Below, piece by piece: positions 23,701 to 32,853 of a DNA stretch of 64,000 bases (position 1 is its first letter; every line of letters starts with the position of its first letter). Location of the stretch: contig JAULBX010001891.1 of the NCBI GenBank assembly GCA_032358255.1, forward strand, positions 88,880 through 152,879, in the 5' to 3' direction. Source of the DNA: Heterotrichella gracilis (Eukaryota > Sar > Xanthophyceae > Tribonematales > Xanthonemataceae). Made by a program: the position numbers and the translations under genes. The notes below the pieces were generated by a model that saw only the letters and a program-made list of their open reading frames with translations, was not told the DNA's origin and ran no database searches.

Positions 23701-25283
23701 ATGGTGCTGGAGTGCTGTCTGCCATCATGATGATTTGCCCCAGGTGGGCTAGGGGGAACGCTGCGCTGGACCCGGAAGTACCACTCCCTGAATGCCACAT
23801 CCACCTTGTTGCCAGCCGGTTGGCACCACATCTGCTGGCCAGGCACTGCAGACCAAGAATAAGGTTTATCCTCTGTCTGCAATACCATGCTGGTTTCATA
23901 GCCTGCCACTGTGTCACTGTAGCCCACAGCATCCGATGCCAAAGCTGGTTCCTGGTGACCATTCTGTGTAGGAGGATCATTGGCTGGCAAGGCTGAAGCC
24001 CCTGGTGGTGGCAGATTGAGGCTTGAAGGCGGTTTGAGGCATGAAGGAGCTGCATTTGGCCTGCTCCATGGCTCCATTGCGTGCTGGCATGTGGGGGGCA
24101 GGATGGGCTGTGAATCTGAATGTGGCTGCAACAGCAGATCAGCTTGAGCCTGTTGAGCATGTGTCCCTGAATGAACCCCAGGTTGCCGTGGTGACATCGA
24201 AGCGTGTTGCCCCTGCAGTGACATGGTGGAGGTGTGACGTGGCGCCTCAAGTGGTGGTATAGCCTTGTCTATTGAGTTGGTGTAAGGTTCAAGCTTTAGG
24301 GCTTAGCTACCCACCACATCACTGTTGCCATGACCATGCTGATCTTGAATGAAGACCAGCAATGGGGTTGGTCCGGGGGGAAAAGTGCGGTCTAGCTGAC
24401 CATGTCCTCTGCTGCTGTCTCCATTTGGTATTGTGCTGAACCCACAGCCTCCCATGTGTGGGCCACAATCAGTCGTCGATCCAGGTCCAATAGATTGGCA
24501 CACTGGAAGGCGCTCAGTGTTGTACGCCATTTGCACAGGGTTTGACGGCCTTGCAGGGGCACTTGCCATCCTGCTGCCAGGCTCAGCAACATGAAGCAAA
24601 GCTTCCTCGTTCTGTTGACCATCTTCCTCCTCTGGCCTTTCCCATATCTCGTATGCCATAGGAGGGGAAGCTGGCTGCGGTGAATCTGCAAACTGAGGGA
24701 GGCAGGGACCCACAGAAGCCGGATCATCCTCAGGCTGTGGATGGGGTGCTCCTGGTGCATATACTGCATATGGCCATGGAGTATGGTGCTGTGCCATATG
24801 CTGGACCATAGGTTTGAAAGTGCTGACAGCTGAGTGGTGTTGCATCTGGTATCAAGAGTCCTTCGGTCAGCCCAACTTGTTACTGGTAGGGGGTGCCCTG
24901 CATGGTCTCTAGCAGTACAAGAATGTTCTTGGTAAGATATAGTGATGATTTATTACAGACAGTGAATGTATCAATGGTGGTGTTTGCGACTCACTTATGG
25001 AAAGCCTCGAAGAATTGCTCAACCAGGTCGGATCCTTGAAACACCTGCACGTATAGTACAGGATATAGTACAGGATATAGACAATATCATACCTTTCCTG
25101 CTGCATCCTTTACAATAAAAGAGACTTTGCAGTCTCTCAGTGCAACGATTGTAAGGTTTTCCCAATTGTGTGTCTCACCAGTTGCTGCCGTATACAAACG
25201 CCTCAAACCTTCCACGACTCCTATCAATGGTTGATAAGCAGTGAACAAATCAATGAAAAGTGGGTCTTCAGTTCGTGTGCATT
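20754..25283 (-). CDS. Large His/Gln/Pro-rich disordered protein of unknown function
   Basis: Not recognised. The C-terminal exons are clear and in phase: a long exon ending at 21867, then 21720-21655, 21587-21519 and 20933-20754 (stop TGA). The long exon begins near 24268 and holds more than 790 residues rich in His, Gln, Pro, Gly and Ala; an adjoining block at about 24845-24306 has the same composition. Upstream, an ordered-looking segment at 25280-25092 and about 25049-25000 encodes LFTAYQPLIGVVEGLRRLY, NWENLTIVALRDCKVSF and GSDLVEQFFEAFH around a tiny 43-base intron. The true first exon and the joins at about 25000/24845 and 24306/24268 are not resolved. The tail contains RKRVKFSS, an RVxF-type PP1 docking motif, after a Thr-Pro-rich stretch (GPLTPAGILKAGTPDAATP) with possible proline-directed phosphosites. 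A regulatory scaffold is a guess. Composition is unlike all neighbours. Confidence 0.65.
23520..23700 (-). repeat. Internal repeat coding for two DEPAEYP units
   Basis: Within the disordered protein the segment (H)DEPAEYPY-DAGTKAAQYDTQY is followed at once by HDEPAEYPC-NARVEAAQYDNHY. At DNA level, GGTACTCGGCTGGCTCATCATG occurs twice about 66 bases apart on the plus strand, at roughly 23,588 and 23,654. It is a recent in-frame tandem duplication. Confidence 0.85.
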
Positions 25284-25840
25284 TCAAGCGCTACTGAGGT
25301 TCACCACTTGAAGTCCTGATGGCGCCAAAAGCATATGCATGCATAAGCACATGCATGCATGTGGCGGCAGCAGTTGCCAAAGCAGTTCAACAGGGTTGTC
25401 TTCCCAGGCTTGTGTGCAGCTAAATGAGCCCGTTAATGCTTTAAAACAGAACCCAGCTGTTGAAAACAGCGTTTGTCCTCGTAATCTACACTGCCCGACT
25501 CGTATGTCCCCTGCACGTTGACTTTTATCGGTGCCGTCCGTTCCTAGTGGGCAGTCACTGCCACAGTGTACACGATACCATTTGCTGGAGGGCAAGGGTT
25601 GAGGCTGCACAGTATAAGATCTTTGCTTCGTGAACAAGAAGTGCTCGGCTTGCAGCAAGGAGCGCAGGCGACCCGAAAGGAAAGCCCTGCTATCGCAGAG
25701 TGATGTGTACCGGAGCTTGCACAACTGTTTTGAACAACTAAGCTTTGCTCCCCATCACACCCCACCCACTGCCTCCCACATGGTCACATCAGCGTCATAT
25801 TCCCGCAAATCGCTCGATAAGTCGCAGGGCAAGCAGCGCA
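25284..25840. other. Divergent region upstream of MYND copy A
   Basis: From about 25318 to 25570 this region is a diverged copy of about 32308-32570, the region upstream of MYND copy B. Both contain GATGGCGCCAAAA, CATATGCATGCATAAGCACA, a CGGCGGCAGCA or GTGGCGGCAGCA block, GGGTTGTCTTCCCAG and CCTAGTGGGCAG. It must hold the copy A promoter and perhaps the missing first exon of the disordered-protein gene on the other strand. Confidence 0.7.
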
Positions 25841-27879
25841 ATGTCGTCTTCCTGGTGGGATAGTGCACCAGTGAAAGAGCTCAAAGAATACCTGTCGAGA
25901 TGCAACGTCGACTACTCTGCATGTGTGGAGAAGAGTGAGTTGAAGCGGCTGTGTGAGGAGACAGAGGCGAGGCAAAAGCAGCAGGTACCCCCGTTTTGCC
26001 ACTGCATGCATATGCTTTTTGCATGCCTCCTGTGCGAACCAGAGTCCAGGTCCACGCACCTCAAGCTTGATAGTTCAGCCCACAAAAAAATCTTCTTTGG
26101 GTGGACACTGCTAGCACTACTTACGAAAGCCATTCAAGTCAGGCATCACTGCTTGCGCCCTTGCAAGGGCGCCAATGGCATTCCAATGAATGCCTATGGC
26201 TAGACCTCTAACATTGCGCCTCCCCCAAGCAGGCCACGCACCCCCCAGGCACCTGTCAGGGCTCCACCACCCACCCTGATGACCCTCCACTGCTCAAGCT
26301 GCCAGAGGTACGTGCTGGACACCCTAAACCACCTGTGATAAGGTGTTGGGTGGGTGGATAGGGATTGTTGGCACAGGTATCTCGATCGTCGATGGTCGCC
26401 TGTACAGGCACATGTGCAGACATCGCAACAAATTTGGACACCAGCCCACCAACTATGACGGATGACATTCTCCTGGGCCTGTTTTTGCTTGCATTGGTGC
26501 ATTGTCTTGTCCATTTCTATGCTTCATAGTGACAATCCCGAATGGCTTGTGGCAATAAGGCGATCATGTTGCCCAAGCACATGGCATCAATTAGCACGCA
26601 TGAATGCGGTATTGCAATGGTCACTGGCAATTACATGAATAAATAACCGTCCGATCGTGGTAGTGCAGGAAAATGTACACAGCACAGGGTGCACCATGTG
26701 ACGCCTGGCCCTGTACTTGATGTCTCACTCGCAGCTTTGAAAATTCCAAGATTTCATGATGGGCTGAGCTCCTCTCCCACACGGTACTCTTGCAGGTTCC
26801 CCCTCCAGCACTGGATGAGGTTCCAGGATTAGCTGCCTTTCTGACCAATGCGTCCAGCCCCCTGGTGGGAGTGGACATGGCCGCCCCATGTGAGCATACC
26901 ATGACACTAGAAAACACGGGCCTGTCCAGCCACTGGAACAGACGTCTGCTGGAGAAGGTAGGGCATACTGCACATTTTGGATGGCCTCCTCATATTAGTG
27001 TGCTCACATTTTCATAACAATGCCACATTTGTAGATGGTGAGCTGGGCGTGCCTACAGTATATCCTGTTCACGTTGTAGTGTGGCCTAAAACCTGTGTGG
27101 TTTTGTGCACATCCAGTGTCAACAGCTGCTGTTTTGTACACATCCAGTGTCGAGATCTCTTGTGAATTGAGGTGTCACAGTGGTATATTCCGAATGGAAG
27201 CCCTGGCAAGTAAAAATTTGTCTTCACTCGCTGTTCGCTCCCATTATCATGTAACCCCCTGTGCCGCAGAGTGCCTTGGGCCGGGTGCTGCGCAACATGT
27301 TGACAAGGGGAGTCATCGCCAACTGGGAGCCATGGTGCACCTTTCTGAACCACATGGTTAAAAACCGCCTGGAGCCCGTTCCACAGCTCTCTCAACTCCC
27401 CCAGATTGCCCAGCTGGACGCAATAACTGCGCTGATGGTGGTGCTGCGCGAGGGGTACACCTCGCCCCTGCGCATGGATACATGTGAGTGCCTGCATGGC
27501 ATGACATGCCGTAGTGTGGCACTGACGGCAGGCAAAAAGCCTCCTGCACCAATGCCTGGCAGGTGCACATGTGGTAGTGCAGAATATATGTGCAGCTCAG
27601 CTGCGCTGTTTACCTTGTTAAAAAGTTGCTCGGCTGATCGAAGCCTCTTCTCACTCACGGCATTGGCTTCAACTTTGGCGCCTTGCAATGTTCACATGCA
27701 CTTGGTCCATTGCATGGCCTTGCCCACCCACTGCCCTTTTGCCATCAACTGTTTGCCCCAACCCTGGCGTAAGTGCAACATGGGGCAAGGCATACCCAGC
27801 ACCGGTGGCCTGGTGACCAGGTACTTGCACGGTGCAGGTTCAGGCACTCCCAGGACTTGCGCCTTGCTGTGTAACCTGC

Positions 27880-28090
27880 TGCCTCACCCTAAACCCTAAA
27901 GCCCTAAAATCCCTAAACCCTTAAGTCTAAACTGCTGCCTCACCGTTGCCTTGCGGCTCCACTGCATGTGCACTTACCATCACGTTGTATCCTTAGTACT
28001 ACTGGCCTTTATCATATATATAGCGTGCCGCGCAGGTTGCTGCCACACCATTGCATCAGGGTTTAGGGTTTACGCTTTAGGGTTTGCCCC
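27880..28090. repeat. Interstitial CCCTAAA tracts and acceptor-region echoes in copy A
   Basis: CCCTAAA-type runs at about 27885-27930 and GGGTTTAGGGTTT at about 28060-28085. Between and after them, CTTGC(G/C)GCTCCACTGCATGTG occurs at about 27,951 and 28,110 and GTTGCTGCCACACCATTGCAT at about 28,035 echoes the true exon start ACCGCTGCCACACCATCCCA at 28,201. Confidence 0.75.
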
Positions 28091-28366
28091 ACTTGCAAGG
28101 ACCGCTGCCTTGCCGCTCCACTGCATGTGTTACATCTGCACGTACCATCACCTTGTAGCCTCTACTACCGTGACGATATCACTCCCAATGATCTGCGCAG
28201 ACCGCTGCCACACCATCCCAATGCTGCTGTTCTCCATGTTCCCTGCAACAATATCAGCCAGCTAACAGGCCCTGGTGGCCAATGGCGGCATCAGGGTGAT
28301 CGCCAGCATTTTCATGGACATCAGCCGCCACATCCGCACCAACATGGGCAAGCCCATAGCCCACGA

Positions 28367-28700
28367 GCGCAACCTCATCCAGGTGTTGCTGAAACTAACC
28401 CTAAACCCTGAACCCTAAACCCTAAAATGACCGCAACCTCATCCAGGTTATGGGTCTTATGAGCAAGCCCTCAGCCCACGACCGCAACCTCATCCAGGTG
28501 TTGCTAACACTAACCCTAAACCCGTAAACCCTAAACTCTAAACCCTCAATCCTAAACGCTTTAAAGGACGGCAACCTCATGCAGGTGATGGGCCTCATGG
28601 GCAACCTGTTGGTCCATGCAACGGCAGTTAAACCCTAAACCCTTAACCCTAAACCTTAACACGGCCGCAACCTCACCCAGGTGATGGGCCTCATGGGCAA
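28367..28700 (+). repeat. Five copies of an exon edge interleaved with CCCTAAA
   Basis: The block CGCAACCTCATCCAG, which ends the exon at 28382, recurs at about 28432, 28482, 28568 (GGCAACCTCATGCAG) and 28664 (CGCAACCTCACCCAG). Four of the five are followed by GTGTTG, GTTATG or GTGATG, so each keeps a GT after the CAG. CCCTAAA tracts separate them at 28398-28430, 28508-28560 and 28630-28660. The downstream block GTGATGGGCCTCATGGGCAA is also doubled (about 28,583 and 28,681). Confidence 0.9.
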
Positions 28701-28795
28701 CCTGTTGGTCCATGCCACAGCAGTGGGTCCCCCATCAGGGATCAAAGAGTGCCCCAGTCTGGATGATGGCAGGGGTCTCAGGCGGGATGGAGCGG

Positions 28796-29035
28796 CCAGC
28801 CTTTGCAGGTGTGCTCTGTTTTGGGTTAGGGTTTAGGGTTTTGAGTTTAGGGTTTAGGGTTTAATGTATAGGGTTTAGGGTGTCAGGCAGGTCAGCCTGT
28901 GCAGGTGTGCTCTGTTTGGGCTTAGGGCTTAGGGTTTAGGGTTTAGAGTGTCGGGCAGGTCAGCCTGTGCAGGTGTGCTCTGTTTGGGCTTAGGATTTAG
29001 GGTTAAGGATGTCAGGTGTGCCAGCCTGTGCAAGC
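28796..29035 (+). repeat. Three copies of exon end plus donor with TTTAGGG tracts
   Basis: CAGCCT-TGCAG|GTGTGCTCTGTTT occurs at about 28,798, 28,887 and 28,961; the first is the real exon end at 28808. Each is followed by degenerate TTTAGGG repeats (28,820-28,880, 28,919-28,950, 28,985-29,010), and CAGCCTGTGCAAGCG near 29,021 begins a fourth, broken copy. Confidence 0.9.
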
Positions 29036-29329
29036 GTGGTGTGTGGATGAGAGTAGTGGGCAGGGATGGCAGTGCCCTTACCTTGCCAATGCTCCTTGGG
29101 TGGCCAGGCACAGAGTAGGATGCTGTTGAAATTTACCTACATTTGTTCCAGCCGCACAGTTTTATGTACAAGTCATTTTTGAACATTGACATTCAAATGC
29201 TGTCATCAGAGGTGAGACTGAGTTGAGGTGTGGCTGGGCTGGAGTGCACACTTGAGTACGCCATGCTGGCGGTGCAGGGGTCAATTGCATTCATTGCAAC
29301 CTTTGGCCCTACAATGCTCACAGTGAGTG

Positions 29330-29515
29330 TTGTCTGTGCACAGGCTGCTGCTGTGGCATAGCTCTACCATTCCCATATATTTATTGTTTGTTTACGCTTT
29401 TATTTGGCATTGCCTGTGCACATGCTGCTGCTGCGGCGGCATAGCTCTCCCATTCCCATATGTTTATTTGTTTGTTTACCTCTTTTATCTGGGCATTGCC
29501 TGTGCACAGGTGGTA
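29330..29515 (+). repeat. Acceptor-side repeats before a copy A exon
   Basis: The phrase TGCCTGTGCACAGG or TGTCTGTGCACAGG, which forms the real acceptor at 29509, occurs at about 29,331, 29,408 (CATGCTG variant) and 29,497. GCATAGCTCT(A/C)CCATTCCCATAT is doubled between them. Confidence 0.85.
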
Positions 29516-30699
29516 TAAGCGGCAGGGCGTGTTGGAGGAGTGCGCGGCTTTCCTCATCTCCAGGGTGGACGACCCGTACCCTGACAGGCACCGCAACTCA
29601 TCCATCAATGCCCTCCAGTACCCCTACTCTGCCATGCTCAGCATGCTCGTGAGCATGGCTCGGGCCATCCCCGGGGATGTGCGGCCGTTTTTCAGGGACA
29701 ATGAAAACCTCATCAGTGCGGTGATGCAGTACGGCACCCAATGACTGTGCCCGGTCTGGTACACAAATGCAGCCTTGATGGTAGCGGTGCTGACAGAGCT
29801 TGAGACAGACCTCGTGCGCGGCGCCACCGTCCTGGCCATGGACAACTTTGTGGGTTTCATTACCGTCAAGGCGCGCACCCGTTTCCAGGTGGCCCACCCC
29901 TTGCTGGATGGGCTTCAAAAGGGCACCTTGAACGCCCTCGACCATGTGATGGTGAGCGAGCGCATGCACCGGCAGCCTGGCGTAAACCCTGTCGTGGTCT
30001 ACAAAAGGCAGCTGGCTGTGCTGGTGCCATGGCTGGCGAGCCTGGCAGATGCGGCCAATGGAGACCTCTGCGTTGATGACATGGCGAGTGCGTTCACCCA
30101 GCTGCTGCGCATGTATGAGGATGAGCAGGTCACGGATGAGCAGATGGAGGTACGTGACAGTAACAAGCGTTTATGTATACATGTAGCCACAATAGCAGGA
30201 AGTATAAGTACGGTACAGATGTAGTAAGTTGTTATTGTAACCTGTTTTGTTACAGTAACTGTTACACTCACAATTACAATCAGATTTTTATAATTTAATA
30301 AGAATAATAAGAATAATCATGATAATAACAATAATGATACTTCAACAGGCTTTGGTGCTGGCACCGCTGGCAGCCCACCTCGGCGCTATGGAGCTTGCGC
30401 AGGGTGCTCGTGGCAGTGCCACAGCGCGCCTGATGGACCGAATCAAGCACCTTCTGGATGTCATGAGCTATGCAATGACGTCATTCACGCCGGGCGCTGG
30501 TGCCAGGCCGTTTCCCCGCTTTGTCAAGGTGGGGCCCACACTTCCCTCCCCATTCCAAATGACTCCCCTTGCCGAGGCTGCTCGAGTCTTCAGACCAGTC
30601 AGGACTGGTTGTTCACAAATGTGGCTCATGCGTGACGATGCTGGCTGCTGCACAGGATGTACAGCGTACCTGAACCCTCCCCAATATTGTGGACACTTG

Positions 30700-31060
30700 T
30701 GCCTGCCCCCCTTGGTTCTCCTCATGCACCGCATCAGGCTGCTGCACATGTACCCTAAACCCTTAAACCCTAAAATCCTACCTACGTGCAGGTGCGCCTG
30801 GCCTTCTTGGTTCTCCTCATGCACCGCACCAGGCTGCTGCACATGTACCCTAAACCCTTAAACCCTAATCATGTGCAGGTGAGTCTGACCCTTTGGGTTC
30901 TCCTCATGCACCACATCAGGCTGCTGCACATGTACCTAAACCCTAAGCCCTAATCATATGCAGGTGCGCCTGGCCCCCTTGGTTCTCCTCATGCACCGCA
31001 CCAGGCTGCTGCACATGTACCCTAAACCCTTAAACCCTAATCATATGCAGGTGCGCCTGG
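30700..31060 (+). repeat. Five tandem copies (about 86 bp) of an exon start with telomere-like spacer
   Basis: Copies begin at about 30,703, 30,786, 30,868, 30,957 and 31,043. Each contains TTGGTTCTCCTCATGCACC and AGGCTGCTGCAC, and the first four end in ATGTACCCTAAAC, CCTAAACCC-TTAAACCC, and then (in the last four) the acceptor TGCAG. Only the fifth copy runs on into the rest of the exon (31051-31250). Confidence 0.93.
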
Positions 31061-31539
31061 CCCCCTTGGTTCTCCTCATGCACCGCACCAGGCTGCTGCA
31101 CGCACTGCTGCGCCTAGTGGAATCCCAAACATCCGCTGTTGAGACCCCTGCTTCAAGCATCGTCAACCAATGTCTGCATGAGGTGGGGAGACACCAGGAG
31201 CTGGCTGGTGCGATGTACCAGGACACGGAGGTGATGCAGAGGGTATACAGGTGGGTGCTTGGGTGAGCGGGGGGTTTACGAGTGAATGATGCTGGGGATA
31301 TGTCAGTGAAGAGGGGGGGATGGGTTTGACTGCTGGTGGGTAGGTGGTGAAGGGGTGAAGAGATGATGAGCCAAAGTGTTTAAAAAGTTTGTGCAGTTGG
31401 TGACTAGATATGCCTGGGGTTTGGGGATGTCAATTATAACTCTGGATCGGTTGTTTTGGTAGGATGGGCCAGCGCGCGTCTGTTTACTGACGGCTATAGG
31501 GCACTGGAAAATGGTCATTGATTGTGCAAGATCCTGACT

Positions 31540-31815
31540 GGCTGATTGACCAATCCATGGCAAGGCATTGTGCAGATACACTGTGGTGCCTTGTGCCCAC
31601 CGTGGCTGATCCACGGGCTTGATCACCGTGGTTGATCCACTGTGATCGATGCGGTGTGATGGATCACCATGACTGATGCATTGTAATTGGTCATCGCCTT
31701 TGATCGCCTTGGATGATGCATGTTGCTGCTCTGTGCCCACGGTGACTGATCCATGTGTCCGATCACTGCGATTGATCACTTCTGATCGATCATTGTGACT
31801 GCTCCATTCCCACCG
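31540..31815. repeat. TGATC-rich degenerate minisatellite
   Basis: Between the last good exon of copy A and its remnant, short units of the form TGATCCACxGTGATCGAT, GGATCACCATGACTGATGCA and GATCACTxxGATTGATC repeat irregularly. Many units are themselves nearly palindromic around TGATCA. Confidence 0.7.
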
Positions 31816-31905
31816 GCGGTGCCCTGCAGGTACATCATGAACCTTCCCCCAGAGGCCCACAGTGGTCTTGCCAAGTGCAGGGCCGTTCCACCGCTATGTT
31901 TCTGA

Positions 31906-32853
31906 TATCCTAATACCATGTCGTTGTGTGGCTCTAGGAAGTGTCATGTGATCCATTTCCAGGACGCTAAACAATTTCGCGCCTTCCAAACCCTAAACCC
32001 TAAATGCTGTCAGAGGTGCGAAGGGTCACCCATATTCCTTGATGTCGGACCTTACGCACTTGATTGAATCAGAGTGCAAAAGCCTCTATCTAACCTCAGG
32101 GGGCATGAAAGCCATTTGCGTCCCTAGGGCCTAGGGTCTAGGGTTTCTGAAGGCCGTCACGGTGCAATACCTGGCTGGGGTTGATTAAATGAATACTCAC
32201 ATAGTAGCCTATAACGATCCCGACTCTTGCGACAGTTGCGGATTGGTGAAGGAGTATGGTAACGTGGGATTTTAGTAACTGTGCACATCGCTACAACATG
32301 GTTCCGATGGCGCCAAAAAGCATATGCATGCATAAGCACATGCATGCATGCGGCGGCAGCACTTGCCAGTGCAGCTCAACGGGGTTGTCTTCCCAGACAC
32401 ACATGCGACTGAGTGATCCAGAAACTAACTTTCATCGAACCCATGTGTCGAAATGAGTGATTATCTTCCTCACAGTCGAGCGTCAGACTGGGAACCCGAC
32501 TCGCATGCCCCTCTGCGTTTGACCTTTGTGCTGGGTGCCCCTGTGGGTTCGTCCTAGTGGGCAGCACCCAGAGAGTAATGCTGATTTCATTGCTTTATAT
32601 CTGAGGGGAAACACAGAGCTCTTTGTTACAAATAGCTACTATATATAGCGCAGGCAAACGTTGTGAAGCTTCACTTCGAAGTGAAGGGCATGCCAGACTT
32701 GCAAGCTTGTGCGGAACAAGGTTGTCGTTCAGCCACTGCGCAGTTGCTGACTAAGGCAGCCCTGACCCTTTACAAGAAAAAAAATTTACAAGTTGCTCGT
32801 ACTGTCAGCATTAGATTCAGTAAGTGCGAGCAGCAACAGGACACTGTTGACCG
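31906..32853. other. Spacer between MYND copies A and B
   Basis: CCCTAAACCCTAAA at about 31,990 and GGGCCTAGGGTCTAGGGTTT at about 32,127. From about 32,308 it repeats the upstream region of copy A. A TATATATAG box at 32640-32648 lies about 206 bases before the copy B ATG. Confidence 0.6.
32640..32648 (+). promoter_or_regulatory. Possible TATA box of MYND copy B
   Basis: TATATATAG flanked by GC-richer sequence, about 206 bases before the start codon and within the region shared by the two paralogs only in part. Support is motif and position only. Confidence 0.35.

Larger units (their letters stand above)
25841..31905 (+). pseudogene. MYND-family paralog, copy A (degenerate)
   Basis: Shares exon order, phase and sequence with copy B at 32,854. 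Exons: 25841-25984, 26233-26307, 26796-26957, 27270-27483, 28201-28382, 28681-28808, 29510-30149, 30349-30528, 31051-31250, and a remnant from 31830. Exon 1 has a SAP/ARMET-C-like hairpin, VKELKEYLSRCNVDYSACVEK. Phases agree across all nine exons, yet two stops interrupt the frame: TAA 28263-28265 (copy B has Ala there) and TGA 29742-29744 (copy B has no stop). The 3' end is lost: the exon from 31830 (YIMNLPPEAHS) breaks off and no MYND exon follows before copy B begins. Introns are packed with telomere-like heptamers and copies of exon edges. A shorter product ending at 28263 could still be made. Function of the family is not known; MYND fingers usually bind protein partners. Confidence 0.8.

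Noticed and set aside
21843-24250. Second and third long open frames overlapping the disordered protein
   Set aside because: The chosen frame continues in phase through three further spliced exons and has consistent composition; the others end abruptly without plausible junctions.
29742-29744. In-frame TGA in MYND copy A as a selenocysteine codon
   Set aside because: Copy B has no Cys or Sec aligned at this place, a second stop (TAA) exists upstream, and the 3' end is lost, so simple decay is the better explanation.
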